Shown one piece after another: positions 1-8,931 of a DNA stretch of 37,249 bases. Source of the DNA: Bacteroidales bacterium UBA5349. GTDB lineage: Bacteria; Bacteroidota; Bacteroidia; Bacteroidales; Tenuifilaceae. Position 1 is the stretch's first letter; each line of letters begins with the position of its first letter. The translations under genes were made by a program, and so were the position numbers. The stretch is taken from positions 2,975 through 40,223 of the forward strand of contig DHQB01000022.1 of NCBI GenBank assembly GCA_002410065.1, read 5' to 3'. The notes under the pieces were generated by a model. That model was given only the letters and a program-made list of their open reading frames with translations. It was not told the origin of the DNA and searched no databases.

Positions 1-146
1 TGATATAAAACCTTATTTCAATTATTTAAACCTTAGTAAAAAAATGATTAAGATATTTAGCAACCTTATTACCTTATTGTTTTACTTTACATATTTTGCA
101 TTAAAAAGACCAAAACTTCTTTTAAACGAATAACAATCAACCAATA

Positions 147-1466
147 ATGAGCTTACTCATCCGCAATGCACACATAGTAAACCCCGATAGGAACTTTGAT
201 GCCGATATTGTAATTGATAACGGTAAGATCTTATCAATTGAAAACTATGGCTCGCTTTCGGTTAATTATGCTGATATTATTGATGCCGAAGGCATGCTTG
301 TTATACCCGGAGGTGTCGATCCGCATGTACATCTGGCTTTGCCCACACCTGCTGGTCCATCTGCCGATGATTTTATAACAGGCAGCCAAGCAGCCTTGGC
401 GGGTGGCGTTACACATTTAATCGACTTTGTTACTCCTAATCGGGGTCAAAATCTTTGTGAAGCACTTCGGCTTAGGCAACAAGAGGCAAAGGATTGTTCT
501 GTTGGTCTCAATTTCCACATGGGCATTAGTAACTGGCTTCCCGACATGGAGAAGCAAATGGAAATCTGCGTAAAAGAGTACGGTATTAAATCATTTAAAA
601 CATATCTTGCTTACCGCCAAAGCATTGGCATCGATTACGAGGCACTTGAGAAGATTATGCGAATTGCTGCAAAACTTAAGATTATTGTACTTGTCCATTC
701 AGAAGAGGGTGATATGATTGACCAGCTACGTAGCGATTATCTCAAAAAGGGAATGACACATCCCAAATACCATGCTTTGTCCCGTCCGCCCGAATCGGAA
801 AGTAATGCAGTAAAAAAAGTTATTGAACTGGTTGCCAAAACTAACTGCACTACCTATTTTGTTCATATCTCAACGGCCGAGTCGGCCAACTATATTGCTC
901 AGGCTAAAAAAAGCGGATTACCAATTTATGCCGAAACTTGCCCCCACTACCTTTTACTTGATGACGAAGTTTATGAGGGAACTTCTATGGAAACTATCCC
1001 CTTTGTTTTTAGTCCACCCGCTCGCCCAGCCCACCATAAGAAATATCTATGGGATCATTTACAGCAGGGTACTTTCGACACGGTGGCAACCGATCACTGT
1101 CCATTTAACATGCAGCAAAAAATGGTTGGAAAAGAAAATTTTACCCTAATTCCAAATGGGGCTGGTGGACTTGAGTTTAGGATTCCATTACTTTACCATT
1201 TTGGGGTATTGCAAAGCAAAATTAGCCTTCAACAATGGATAAAGTATACTTCAACCAATGCTGCCTCTATTTTCGGATTAAAATCCAAAGGTTCCATTTC
1301 TATTGGAAACGAAGCGGATATGGTAATTTTTAATCCCACTAAAGTCTCAAATTTCTCCTCGCAAACAAATTATCAAAACTGCGATATTAATATTTATGAG
1401 GGTATTACAGTTACAGGTAGTATTAAAAAAACAATTAAAGAGGGAATAATTGCATTTGAATTTTAA
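147..1466 (+). CDS. Dihydropyrimidinase / D-hydantoinase-type amidohydrolase
   Basis: A 439-residue cyclic amidohydrolase expected to open the ring of dihydropyrimidines or hydantoins in the cytoplasm (pyrimidine catabolism). The binuclear-metal site of the family is complete: HxH at H60/H62 in 'DPHVHL', the lysine that becomes carbamylated at K151 in 'KSFKTYLAY', H184 in 'VLVHSEE', H240 in 'YFVHIST' and the catalytic aspartate D316 in 'VATDHCPF'. Length is close to the usual ~460. The ATG at 147 follows an A-rich leader without a Shine-Dalgarno. No other pyrimidine-degradation gene adjoins it, so the substrate is inferred. Dihydroorotase is the main alternative, but the carbamyl-lysine context 'SFKTYLAY' and the 'TDHCPF' block are more like dihydropyrimidinase. 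Confidence 0.85.
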   Translation: MSLLIRNAHIVNPDRNFDADIVIDNGKILSIENYGSLSVNYADIIDAEGMLVIPGGVDPHVHLALPTPAGPSADDFITGSQAALAGGVTHLIDFVTPNRGQNLCEALRLRQQEAKDCSVGLNFHMGISNWLPDMEKQMEICVKEYGIKSFKTYLAYRQSIGIDYEALEKIMRIAAKLKIIVLVHSEEGDMIDQLRSDYLKKGMTHPKYHALSRPPESESNAVKKVIELVAKTNCTTYFVHISTAESANYIAQAKKSGLPIYAETCPHYLLLDDEVYEGTSMETIPFVFSPPARPAHHKKYLWDHLQQGTFDTVATDHCPFNMQQKMVGKENFTLIPNGAGGLEFRIPLLYHFGVLQSKISLQQWIKYTSTNAASIFGLKSKGSISIGNEADMVIFNPTKVSNFSSQTNYQNCDINIYEGITVTGSIKKTIKEGIIAFEF

Positions 1467-1522
1467 CTGAAAAAGTCTAATCTAAGTTTTATCAAAAAAA
1501 CTCATCAACAAATTCATCAATA

Positions 1523-3391
1523 ATGAAAAAAGCATTGTATTCAATCGTTGGAATTTTTCTTTTCAGCACTGTTCTGGCAACAAATCAAAAAGAAGTTTCT
1601 TCAACAATTAAAGAGGTTACAGTTTATCAGGCTGGTGCACAGATAATGCGAGAGGCCAATGTGAAAATTGACAGGGGTGTTAGCGAATTGCACTTTAAGG
1701 GTTTACCCGAAGGAATTATCAATAAAAGCATCCAAGTGTCAGCCGAACAAAGCATTACCATTGTATCGGTTGTGCATTCAATTGATTATTTGAACAAGCA
1801 AAAATCAACAGAAGAGATAATTGCCTTGGAAAAAAGACGGGAAATTTTAAGGGATAGCATTTCTATTCAGCGGAATATTCAAAAGGTATTACAGCAGGAG
1901 AAGGAGATGATTCTTTCGAATAGAACTATTGGTGGAGAAAATGGAGTAATGGCTGCCGATCTTGAGAAGATGGCATCGTTTTTCAGGAATCGATTAACCG
2001 AAATTGAAGGGAGAAATTATTCAATAACTCTTAAAATTAGAACACTACAAAAGGAGATGATTTCAGTTTCACAACAGCTAATGGAACTAAATGCTCAGAT
2101 TGATAAACCAACCAGTTTAGTTAAAGTAAAAGTGAGTAGCTATGCAGCAATTTCATCGAAGTTTGAACTTCGCTACTTCATTGCTGATGCGGGCTGGCAA
2201 GCACTATATGACATTCGTATTGAAGACGTTAACTCATCGCTTGGCTTGTTTTACAAAGCTCAAGTTAACCAGAATACTGGGGAGGATTGGAAAGATGTGC
2301 TCTTAACCTTATCAACTGGCAATCCATCAATTAGCAATTATAAACCAGAGCTCTCGCCATACTTACTAACATTCAATAACTATTATGCTCAGCACTCAAC
2401 TACTCCCACTCCATCTCCGTATAGCGGAACTGTTTCGGGAAGGGTAATTGATGCAGATGAAAATTTGCCACTTCCAGGTGCAAGCGTAATGGTAAAAGGG
2501 ACAAATATTGGTGTGGCTACCGATATTGATGGAAACTATTCAATAAAACTCCCAAGCCCAAATAGCACTTTAGTGTTTTCATTTATAGGTATGAAATCAC
2601 AAGAACATCCTGGGAACACAAGCGTAAGGAATGTGAGAATGGAGTCGGATAATGTTGCTCTTGATGAGGTTATTGTAACTGGATATGGCGTGGCTGGGAG
2701 TACTCCAGGAATGAGGATTAGAGGGATGTCAAGTTATACTCCAGAGAAAAAGGTAAATATCCCCATGTCCATTGAGAAAAGTCAGGTTGCTACCGAATTC
2801 AAAATCGAATTGCCTTATTCCATCCCATCCGATAATCAGGTTTATGATGTTTCTATTCTTGAGTATCGTGTTCCTGCAGAATATAAGTATGCCTCTGTCC
2901 CAAAACTTTCAACGGATGCTTATCTTATGGCAAGCATACCAAATTGGCAAGTTTATGAGCTTCTGAATGGTGATGTAAACCTGTTCTTTAAGGGTATTTA
3001 CCAAGGAAAAACTTACTTTGACCTAAGCACCATTGAGGATACCCTTACCGTTTCCGTTGGTCGTGATCGTGATATTCAAATTAAGCGTGAATCAATGAAA
3101 GAGTTTGCCCGTAGCAGTTTAATTGGCTCATCACGAAGGGAACAACGCATTTGGGAAATCTCTGTGAAAAACAATAAATCTTTAGCTGTAGCCATTGATA
3201 TTGAGGATCAGATTCCAGTATCAAAGTTAAGTGATATAAAGATTGAACAAATAGAAACCCTTGGGGCAACTGTTGATGAGGCCACAGGAAAAGTGAAATG
3301 GAGCCTGAATATTCAACCTGGCGAGAGTAGAAAACTAACCCTTAAATACACCGTAAAATATCCAAAGGACAGAAAGTTATTGGTAGAGTAG
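1523..3391 (+). CDS. MuiA-like DUF4139 protein with inserted carboxypeptidase-regulatory-like domain
   Basis: A 622-residue exported protein of the mucoidy-inhibitor-A-like family; molecular function unknown. Residues 1-19 form a signal peptide ending 'STVLAT'. Residues ~26-95 match the N-terminal DUF4140-type beta domain ('IKEVTVYQAGAQIMRE'). Residues ~98-200 are charged and helical, probably coiled coil. From ~205 the DUF4139 domain begins ('YFIADAGWQALYDIRI', 'VNQNTGEDWKDVLLTLSTG') and resumes to the C-terminus ('LKYTVKYP'). Between its two parts, residues ~300-390 are a CRD domain ('VSGRVIDADENLPLPGASV', 'GVATDIDGNYSI') ending in 'LDEVIVTGYG', the motif that precedes the plug in SusC-like TonB receptors, although no plug or barrel follows. 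A terminator follows the stop codon. It is probably periplasmic or surface-anchored. Confidence 0.8.
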   Translation: MKKALYSIVGIFLFSTVLATNQKEVSSTIKEVTVYQAGAQIMREANVKIDRGVSELHFKGLPEGIINKSIQVSAEQSITIVSVVHSIDYLNKQKSTEEIIALEKRREILRDSISIQRNIQKVLQQEKEMILSNRTIGGENGVMAADLEKMASFFRNRLTEIEGRNYSITLKIRTLQKEMISVSQQLMELNAQIDKPTSLVKVKVSSYAAISSKFELRYFIADAGWQALYDIRIEDVNSSLGLFYKAQVNQNTGEDWKDVLLTLSTGNPSISNYKPELSPYLLTFNNYYAQHSTTPTPSPYSGTVSGRVIDADENLPLPGASVMVKGTNIGVATDIDGNYSIKLPSPNSTLVFSFIGMKSQEHPGNTSVRNVRMESDNVALDEVIVTGYGVAGSTPGMRIRGMSSYTPEKKVNIPMSIEKSQVATEFKIELPYSIPSDNQVYDVSILEYRVPAEYKYASVPKLSTDAYLMASIPNWQVYELLNGDVNLFFKGIYQGKTYFDLSTIEDTLTVSVGRDRDIQIKRESMKEFARSSLIGSSRREQRIWEISVKNNKSLAVAIDIEDQIPVSKLSDIKIEQIETLGATVDEATGKVKWSLNIQPGESRKLTLKYTVKYPKDRKLLVE

Positions 3392-3400
3392 AGCTAAATA

Positions 3401-3444
3401 TTTTAAGGGGCGGAAGAGATATCCACCCCTTAAAATTATTTTTT
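3401..3444 (+). terminator. Intrinsic terminator after the MuiA-like gene
   Basis: A 13-bp stem with one mismatch (3401-3413 pairing with 3423-3435; TTTTAAGGGG on the left arm), a 9-nt loop and a T-rich tract TTATTTTTT. It lies 9 nt after the stop codon of the DUF4139 gene. Confidence 0.85.
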
Positions 3445-3559
3445 GCACTAAAATGTCTCTTAAAAAGTTCAGCTTAACTTTATTTTTCAGTGCTTTTCTT
3501 CTTCTAATCTGAATAAAAAAGGTACTTTTAAATTATATTGATAAAATGCTTAATACAGT

Positions 3560-4468
3560 ATGTGGAAAGAATGGTTATCGTTCTCAAGAACCGAGCGTTA
3601 TGGTATTATCCTACTCCTTTCGCTGGTTTTGATTCTTGCCATAATTCCATACATACATCGTACTTTTTTTATTTCAACAAGTCCATTAGCAAATCCACAG
3701 GTATTTAGCAAAATCGACAGTTTTGTGCTTACCCTTAATCAGCCTAAGAGTAGAGTTGAGCAACCTTTCTCCTATATCGAAGAGGAAAAACCGCCTGTTA
3801 GTGAACCGGAACTTTTTAATTTCGATCCGAATACGGTAACCGCATCGCAGCTAATTCGGCTTGGATTATCGAAAAAACAAGCACGAGTTATTGAGAACTA
3901 TCGATCAAAAGGAGGAACCTTTCGCAAAGCAGATGATTTTAGCAAAATATACATTATTGACTCTACTCTGTTCAACCGATTATTGCCCTTTATTCAAATT
4001 GACAAAAGCCAGTTTGAGCACAAAAGTTTGGCTGATAACAATACTACAACCACTATAAAGGCTGAAGTTTTGCAGATTGAACTTAATTCGGCCGATACGC
4101 TTGAACTTGTAAAAATAAGAGGGATTGGACGCGGTTATGCACGACGTATTATTACCTATCGTAATCTTTTAGGTGGATATTATAATGCCAGTCAGCTAAC
4201 CGAGGTTTATGGGTTTACAAAGGAGACTTTGGAGTCAATATCACCAAATATCTATATTGATTCCCTGAAAATTAAAAAGATAAACATTAACCTAGTTGAC
4301 TATAACGAGCTAAAGAAGCATCCATACCTAAGCGATTATCAGGCAAGGGCAATAATATACTACAGAGAAACTATTGGGCCTTTCCAATCGGCAAAGGAAA
4401 TTGCTAGCAATAAACTGGTTGATGACAAAACATTTCAAAGGCTCAGGCACTATATCACCGTTAATTAA
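3560..4468 (+). CDS. Helix-hairpin-helix (ComEA-like) membrane-anchored protein
   Basis: A 302-residue protein with one N-terminal transmembrane segment (residues ~15-35, 'GIILLLSLVLILAIIPYI') and three tandem ComEA-type helix-hairpin-helix units at about residues 88-145, 174-231 and 241-300. Each unit has the 'N..T...L..L.G....A..I..YR...G.F' pattern, for example 'LVKIRGIGRGYARRIITYR'. Such units bind DNA non-specifically in ComEA, so a role in DNA binding at the cytoplasmic membrane or in DNA uptake is possible. Proteins of this form are common in Bacteroidota without a proven role. The gene stands alone between a terminator and its own downstream neighbour's promoter. The second half of the first unit is the least canonical. 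Confidence 0.8.
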   Translation: MWKEWLSFSRTERYGIILLLSLVLILAIIPYIHRTFFISTSPLANPQVFSKIDSFVLTLNQPKSRVEQPFSYIEEEKPPVSEPELFNFDPNTVTASQLIRLGLSKKQARVIENYRSKGGTFRKADDFSKIYIIDSTLFNRLLPFIQIDKSQFEHKSLADNNTTTTIKAEVLQIELNSADTLELVKIRGIGRGYARRIITYRNLLGGYYNASQLTEVYGFTKETLESISPNIYIDSLKIKKININLVDYNELKKHPYLSDYQARAIIYYRETIGPFQSAKEIASNKLVDDKTFQRLRHYITVN

Positions 4469-4478
4469 ACCTTATAAC

Positions 4479-4508
4479 TTTGCACAATAAGGTAAACCAC
4501 TATATTTG
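4479..4508 (+). promoter_or_regulatory. Bacteroidota-type promoter for the glycosyltransferase
   Basis: TTTG at 4479-4482 is followed after 18 nt by TATATTTG (4501-4508), matching the TTTG / TAnnTTTG sigma-ABfr consensus. Transcription would start about 10 nt before the ATG at 4526. A second exact -7 match, TAACTTTG at 4475-4482, overlaps the -33 box. Confidence 0.65.
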
Positions 4509-4525
4509 TGCAAAATTGATTACAA

Positions 4526-5524
4526 ATGAAACATCCAAAATATTCCGTAATTGTTCCTGTTTTCAACCGCCCCGACGAGGTTGATGATTTACTTAAAAGC
4601 CTAGCCGCCCAAAAGGAGCAAAACTTCGAGGTTATTATTGTAGAGGATGGGTCAACAATACCTTGCAACGAAATTGTTAATCGATACAATAGCTTACTTA
4701 ATATTACATATTACAGCAAGCCAAACTCAGGACCAGGAACTACGCGGAATTACGGTGCCCAAAGGGCAAATGGCGATTTCTTTATCTTTTTTGACTCTGA
4801 CTGCATTATTCCCCCAGAGTATTTTTGTGAAGTGGAAAGCGAACTGAAAGGCAATCCCGTTGATGCTTTTGGTGGGCCCGATAGGGCACACACCTCATTT
4901 ACACCCATCCAAAAGGCAATTGGCTACTCAATGACCTCATTCTTTACAACCGGTGGCATTAGAGGGGGGAAAGAAAGATTGGATAAATTTTATCCCAGAA
5001 GTTTTAACATGGGGATTTCTAAAGAGGTTTTTGAGAAAACGGGTGGCTTCTCCAAAATGCGCTTTGGCGAGGACATTGATTTTAGCCTCAGAATTCTTGA
5101 GGCGGGTTTTACAACTCGACTTTTCTCCAAGGCCTTTGTTTTTCATAAACGGCGCACAAATTTTCGGCAATTCTACAAGCAGGTTTTCAACTCGGGCATT
5201 GCCCGCATAAACCTATACCTTCTTCATCCAAAATCGCTAAAAATAGTGCATTTGCTGCCATCTGTATTTGCTGTTGGAATGACAATGGTTGTCATTGCCG
5301 CACTTTTCTTACCCCTACTTATACTAATACCTTTACTCTATTGCTTCTTGGTATTCTTTCACTCATTGGTAGCAAATAAAAGCATTGGAGTAGCAGCTCT
5401 TAGCATTGCCGCTGCATGGATTCAACTTTTTGGCTATGGCTTAGGGTTTATAAAAGCTATTTGGCTTCGTTTAATACTTAATAAAGGAGAGTTTAAGGCT
5501 TTTGATAAAACTTTTTACAAATAG
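4526..5524 (+). CDS. Family 2 glycosyltransferase with C-terminal membrane segments
   Basis: A 332-residue GT-A fold glycosyltransferase. The N-terminal 'YSVIVPVFNRPDEVDDLL' strand-loop binds the nucleotide, 'VIIVEDGST' follows, and 'FIFFDSDC' (residues ~87-94) is the DxD metal motif. 'FGEDIDFSLRI' near residue 182 carries the ED acceptor-side motif. Residues ~240-310 hold two or three hydrophobic segments, so the enzyme should sit on the inner face of the cytoplasmic membrane and transfer a sugar to a lipid-linked or envelope glycan. Donor and acceptor cannot be told from sequence. No polysaccharide cluster surrounds it. Confidence 0.88.
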   Translation: MKHPKYSVIVPVFNRPDEVDDLLKSLAAQKEQNFEVIIVEDGSTIPCNEIVNRYNSLLNITYYSKPNSGPGTTRNYGAQRANGDFFIFFDSDCIIPPEYFCEVESELKGNPVDAFGGPDRAHTSFTPIQKAIGYSMTSFFTTGGIRGGKERLDKFYPRSFNMGISKEVFEKTGGFSKMRFGEDIDFSLRILEAGFTTRLFSKAFVFHKRRTNFRQFYKQVFNSGIARINLYLLHPKSLKIVHLLPSVFAVGMTMVVIAALFLPLLILIPLLYCFLVFFHSLVANKSIGVAALSIAAAWIQLFGYGLGFIKAIWLRLILNKGEFKAFDKTFYK

Positions 5525-5646
5525 TTTTCATTTGCAATTTGTAACTCGCTATACTTCAATCTCATTTTTATTTGGATAAGGTGATGTTTATATTGCTTAT
5601 ATTTTTTGTAAATTAGCAAGTCAAAGTACCATAAAACTTATAACAA

Positions 5647-8600
5647 TTGATTTTAAGTAAAACCATTAAGAGTTTAATCGCAGCAGCACTCCTAATTGCT
5701 TTTGGTAGTTTTAAACCCTATGCCCAAAGCCAAAAGAAGACACTAATCGTTGGTATCTACCAAAATAACCCTAAAGTTTTTGTGGATGATAAGGGTAAGG
5801 CCAAAGGTTTTTTGATTGATATCATTGAAAAGATTGCCGTGCTTGAGGATTGGCAAATTGAATACGTTTTTGGAAACTGGATTGAGAATATTGAACGGCT
5901 TAGAAAAGAGCAAATTGATATACTTCTTGATGTTTCATACTCTGAGAATAGGGCAAAGGAATTTACGCTAAACAATTTTTCTGTCATTGAAACATGGCTT
6001 GAGGGATACACCAAGGAAAATTCAAATATTAGCTCAATTGCGGATATGAACGGCAAAAAAATTGCCGTTATCAAAGGTTCCGTTCAAGAGAAGTTTCTGC
6101 TTGAGGATATTAAGCATACTTGGGATATCAATTTTGAACTCTTTGTATTTCCCAGCTACAAATTAGCTGTTGAAGCATTGGAAACTGAACAATGCGATAT
6201 AATGATAGCTTCAAGATTCTTCTCCTTTTCTCAAGAAAAGAATAAAAACATTGTCTCTTCTTCCATTGTTTTCAGACCTTCTCGAATCTATTTTGCTTTT
6301 CCAAAAACTCAAGACCCAAAAATCATCAATGCTATTGATAAGCGTTTAGTTCAACTAAAAAACGACCCTAACTCGGTTTACTACAAATCGCTTAATAAAT
6401 GGTTAAAGCAGTATGAAGATAGAATGCTTAAAAGTAGATACAGGGTTATTGGAATAATTCTGGGTGCCCTAATCGTTCTTTTGGGCATACTTGCTCTATC
6501 TCTTCGTAAAAAAGTGTGGGTAAGTTCCACCGAGCTAAAAAAGAGAAATACCGAACTCAAGGCTTTAAACAAAACGCTGAATAAACTTGTTGAGAACTAT
6601 AAGAAAAGTCAAGAGGAACTGCTTAAGTTCCAATTTATGGTAGAGAATGCAAAACAAGAAGTTTATCTATTAAACCCAGATGGGACTATTGAATACGTTA
6701 ATAAAATAGTTGAAAGCAGCCTAGGTTATTCTTCAAATGAAATTTATGGTAAAGGCATAAAACTTTTCGATCCTAACTATAAAGCTAATTTTTACGACTA
6801 TTTTATTGATATAAAGCAGGGTGAGGTAACCTCACGCGAAACTATCCACATCAACAAACACGGACAAGAACAAAATAAACTAGTTAAATCATTCTACCTT
6901 AAAATTGCCGACAAAGAATATATATGTGGATTTGCCGAGGATATTACAGAGCGTAAAAAGACAGAAATAAGACTACAGCAAAGCGAACAGCTGTTTCAAA
7001 ATCTTGCGCGTATGTCTCCGGTAGGTATATTCAGAACTCGGCCAGATGGGTACACAACCTACGTTAACCCTAAATGGTGTGAGCTATCAGGATTAGAACC
7101 TACCGAAGCTATGGGCAACAACTGGCTAAAAGCAGTCCATCCTGAGGATATTGATGAAACATTCTCAAAATGGGTTGAAAACTCCACTAAAGCCTCTAAA
7201 TCAGAGGCCAAGTACCGATTTCTCCATTCAGATGGAACTATAGTTTGGGTTTTAGGTACTGCTAATCCCGAAGTAGTTAATGGCGAAATCGTTGGCTATA
7301 TAGGAACCATAACCGACATCACCGATTTAAAACTGGCTGAAATCAAAATTAAAGAAAAGGCCGCGGAGGTTGATGCTCAATACAAAAAGTACAAAGAATT
7401 ATTAGAACTGGCAACCGATGCCTTTTTCCATGGCGATAAAAAAGGCAATTTAATAATGGTTAACCAAGCAGCTACTAAGTTAACGGGGTATTCTGAGGAG
7501 GAGCTTCTTGGAATAAACATTTCAGATCTTTGTAACGACGACGAAATAAATAAAAACCCTTTACGATACGATTTGCTTGCAAAAGGATTAACCCTAAAGA
7601 ACGAAAGGATTATTCAAAGAAAGGATGGAAGTTCTGTATTTATTGAAATGAATTCGAAACAGATGCCCGATGGTACCTACCAATCGTTCCTTAGAAACAT
7701 CTCAGAAAGGAAAGAAACTGAAAGGCTTATAAAGCAGCAAAGTGATGAGATTGAAACACAAAACGAGGAGTATAAGCAACTTAATGATGAACTTTATAGG
7801 GCTAAGGAAAAAGCTGAAGAAAGCGATAGATTAAAATCTGCTTTTTTGGCCAACATGAGTCACGAGATTCGCACTCCCATGAATGCAATCTGCGGATTCT
7901 CAAATCTACTTGAAAGAGAAAGTGTTAACGAGGAGAAGCAAAAAGAGTATATCGATATTATCAATGATAATAGCCAACAGCTACTATCGATTATAAATGA
8001 TATTATTGATATATCTAAAATAGAATCTGGATTAACGTCAGTTTATCATAACCAATTCAACCTAAATATCCTGTTAGAGAATCTTTATAGTACACATCTT
8101 CCGTCTGCACAGAATAAAGGATTAGAATTTATACTTAGGAAAGGTTTTCCAAACTCAAGAGCAACCATTGAAAGCGATGAGCAGAAAATAAGACAAATAC
8201 TAAATAATCTGCTATTCAATGCGCTAAAATTTACTCCTAGCGGTAAAATTGTGTTTGGGTACACCATTAATGACAATTCAATCGAATTCCAAGTTAGCGA
8301 CACTGGAATAGGTATAGCCACAGACAATCATAAAATGATCTTCGATCGTTTCCTACAGGTTGAGAACGCATCCATTGATAGCCGGAGAGGAACTGGACTT
8401 GGCCTACCGATTTCAAGAGCATTTACCGAACTGCTTGGAGGCAACATGTGGGTAGAGTCCGAAATAGGTAAAGGAACATCATTCTTTTTTACTATTCCAT
8501 ATAAACCTGTTGACCAAATAGTTGATAAAAGTAAATCAACAATAAACCTAGCTCCAAACTGGAAGAATAAAAGGATACTCGCTGTAGAGGATGATGACTA

Positions 8601-8931
8601 TAGCTACCAATACCTATGGGAATTAATAATTGGCACAGGAGCAGAAATAGTTAGGGCAGAAAATGGTGAAGATGCCATTAAAATTTTTAAGCAAATTCCA
8701 GCCCCTGATCTAATCCTCATGGATATTAAACTGCCCAAACTAAGCGGGATTGATGCAACTAAAGCCATAAGAACAGTGAATCAGAAAATTCCTATTATTG
8801 CGCAAACAGCTTATGCATTCGAATCGGACAAGGAAACTGCCCTAAAAGCTGGCTGCAACGCCTTCATTACCAAACCAATTGACAAAGAGGACTTCTTTGA
8901 GATAATGCAACGGTTTATGAATAATGCTTAG
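5647..8931 (+). CDS. Hybrid sensor histidine kinase: solute-binding sensor, three PAS, HisKA-HATPase, receiver
   Basis: A 1094-residue hybrid kinase. Parts in order: signal peptide (1-27); a type 3 extracellular solute-binding domain (~33-256, 'LIVGIYQNNPKVFVDDKGK', 'AVIKGSVQE'); one transmembrane segment (~265-287); coiled coil; three PAS domains (~328-440, 450-560, 580-700) with closing 'DITERK'-type motifs; second coiled coil; HisKA with H739 in 'MSHEIRTPMNA'; HATPase_c with N box 'NLLFNALKF', G1 'DTGIGIA' and G2 'GTGLGLP'; and a C-terminal receiver with acidic 'VEDDD', phospho-acceptor near D1026 ('LILMDIKLP') and lysine in 'ITKPID'. It probably senses a small solute in the periplasm, such as an amino acid, and relays phosphate internally. 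No output DNA-binding domain or partner regulator adjoins it. The TTG start at 5647 is chosen because it gives a complete signal peptide; no in-frame ATG lies upstream. Confidence 0.92.
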   Translation: MILSKTIKSLIAAALLIAFGSFKPYAQSQKKTLIVGIYQNNPKVFVDDKGKAKGFLIDIIEKIAVLEDWQIEYVFGNWIENIERLRKEQIDILLDVSYSENRAKEFTLNNFSVIETWLEGYTKENSNISSIADMNGKKIAVIKGSVQEKFLLEDIKHTWDINFELFVFPSYKLAVEALETEQCDIMIASRFFSFSQEKNKNIVSSSIVFRPSRIYFAFPKTQDPKIINAIDKRLVQLKNDPNSVYYKSLNKWLKQYEDRMLKSRYRVIGIILGALIVLLGILALSLRKKVWVSSTELKKRNTELKALNKTLNKLVENYKKSQEELLKFQFMVENAKQEVYLLNPDGTIEYVNKIVESSLGYSSNEIYGKGIKLFDPNYKANFYDYFIDIKQGEVTSRETIHINKHGQEQNKLVKSFYLKIADKEYICGFAEDITERKKTEIRLQQSEQLFQNLARMSPVGIFRTRPDGYTTYVNPKWCELSGLEPTEAMGNNWLKAVHPEDIDETFSKWVENSTKASKSEAKYRFLHSDGTIVWVLGTANPEVVNGEIVGYIGTITDITDLKLAEIKIKEKAAEVDAQYKKYKELLELATDAFFHGDKKGNLIMVNQAATKLTGYSEEELLGINISDLCNDDEINKNPLRYDLLAKGLTLKNERIIQRKDGSSVFIEMNSKQMPDGTYQSFLRNISERKETERLIKQQSDEIETQNEEYKQLNDELYRAKEKAEESDRLKSAFLANMSHEIRTPMNAICGFSNLLERESVNEEKQKEYIDIINDNSQQLLSIINDIIDISKIESGLTSVYHNQFNLNILLENLYSTHLPSAQNKGLEFILRKGFPNSRATIESDEQKIRQILNNLLFNALKFTPSGKIVFGYTINDNSIEFQVSDTGIGIATDNHKMIFDRFLQVENASIDSRRGTGLGLPISRAFTELLGGNMWVESEIGKGTSFFFTIPYKPVDQIVDKSKSTINLAPNWKNKRILAVEDDDYSYQYLWELIIGTGAEIVRAENGEDAIKIFKQIPAPDLILMDIKLPKLSGIDATKAIRTVNQKIPIIAQTAYAFESDKETALKAGCNAFITKPIDKEDFFEIMQRFMNNA

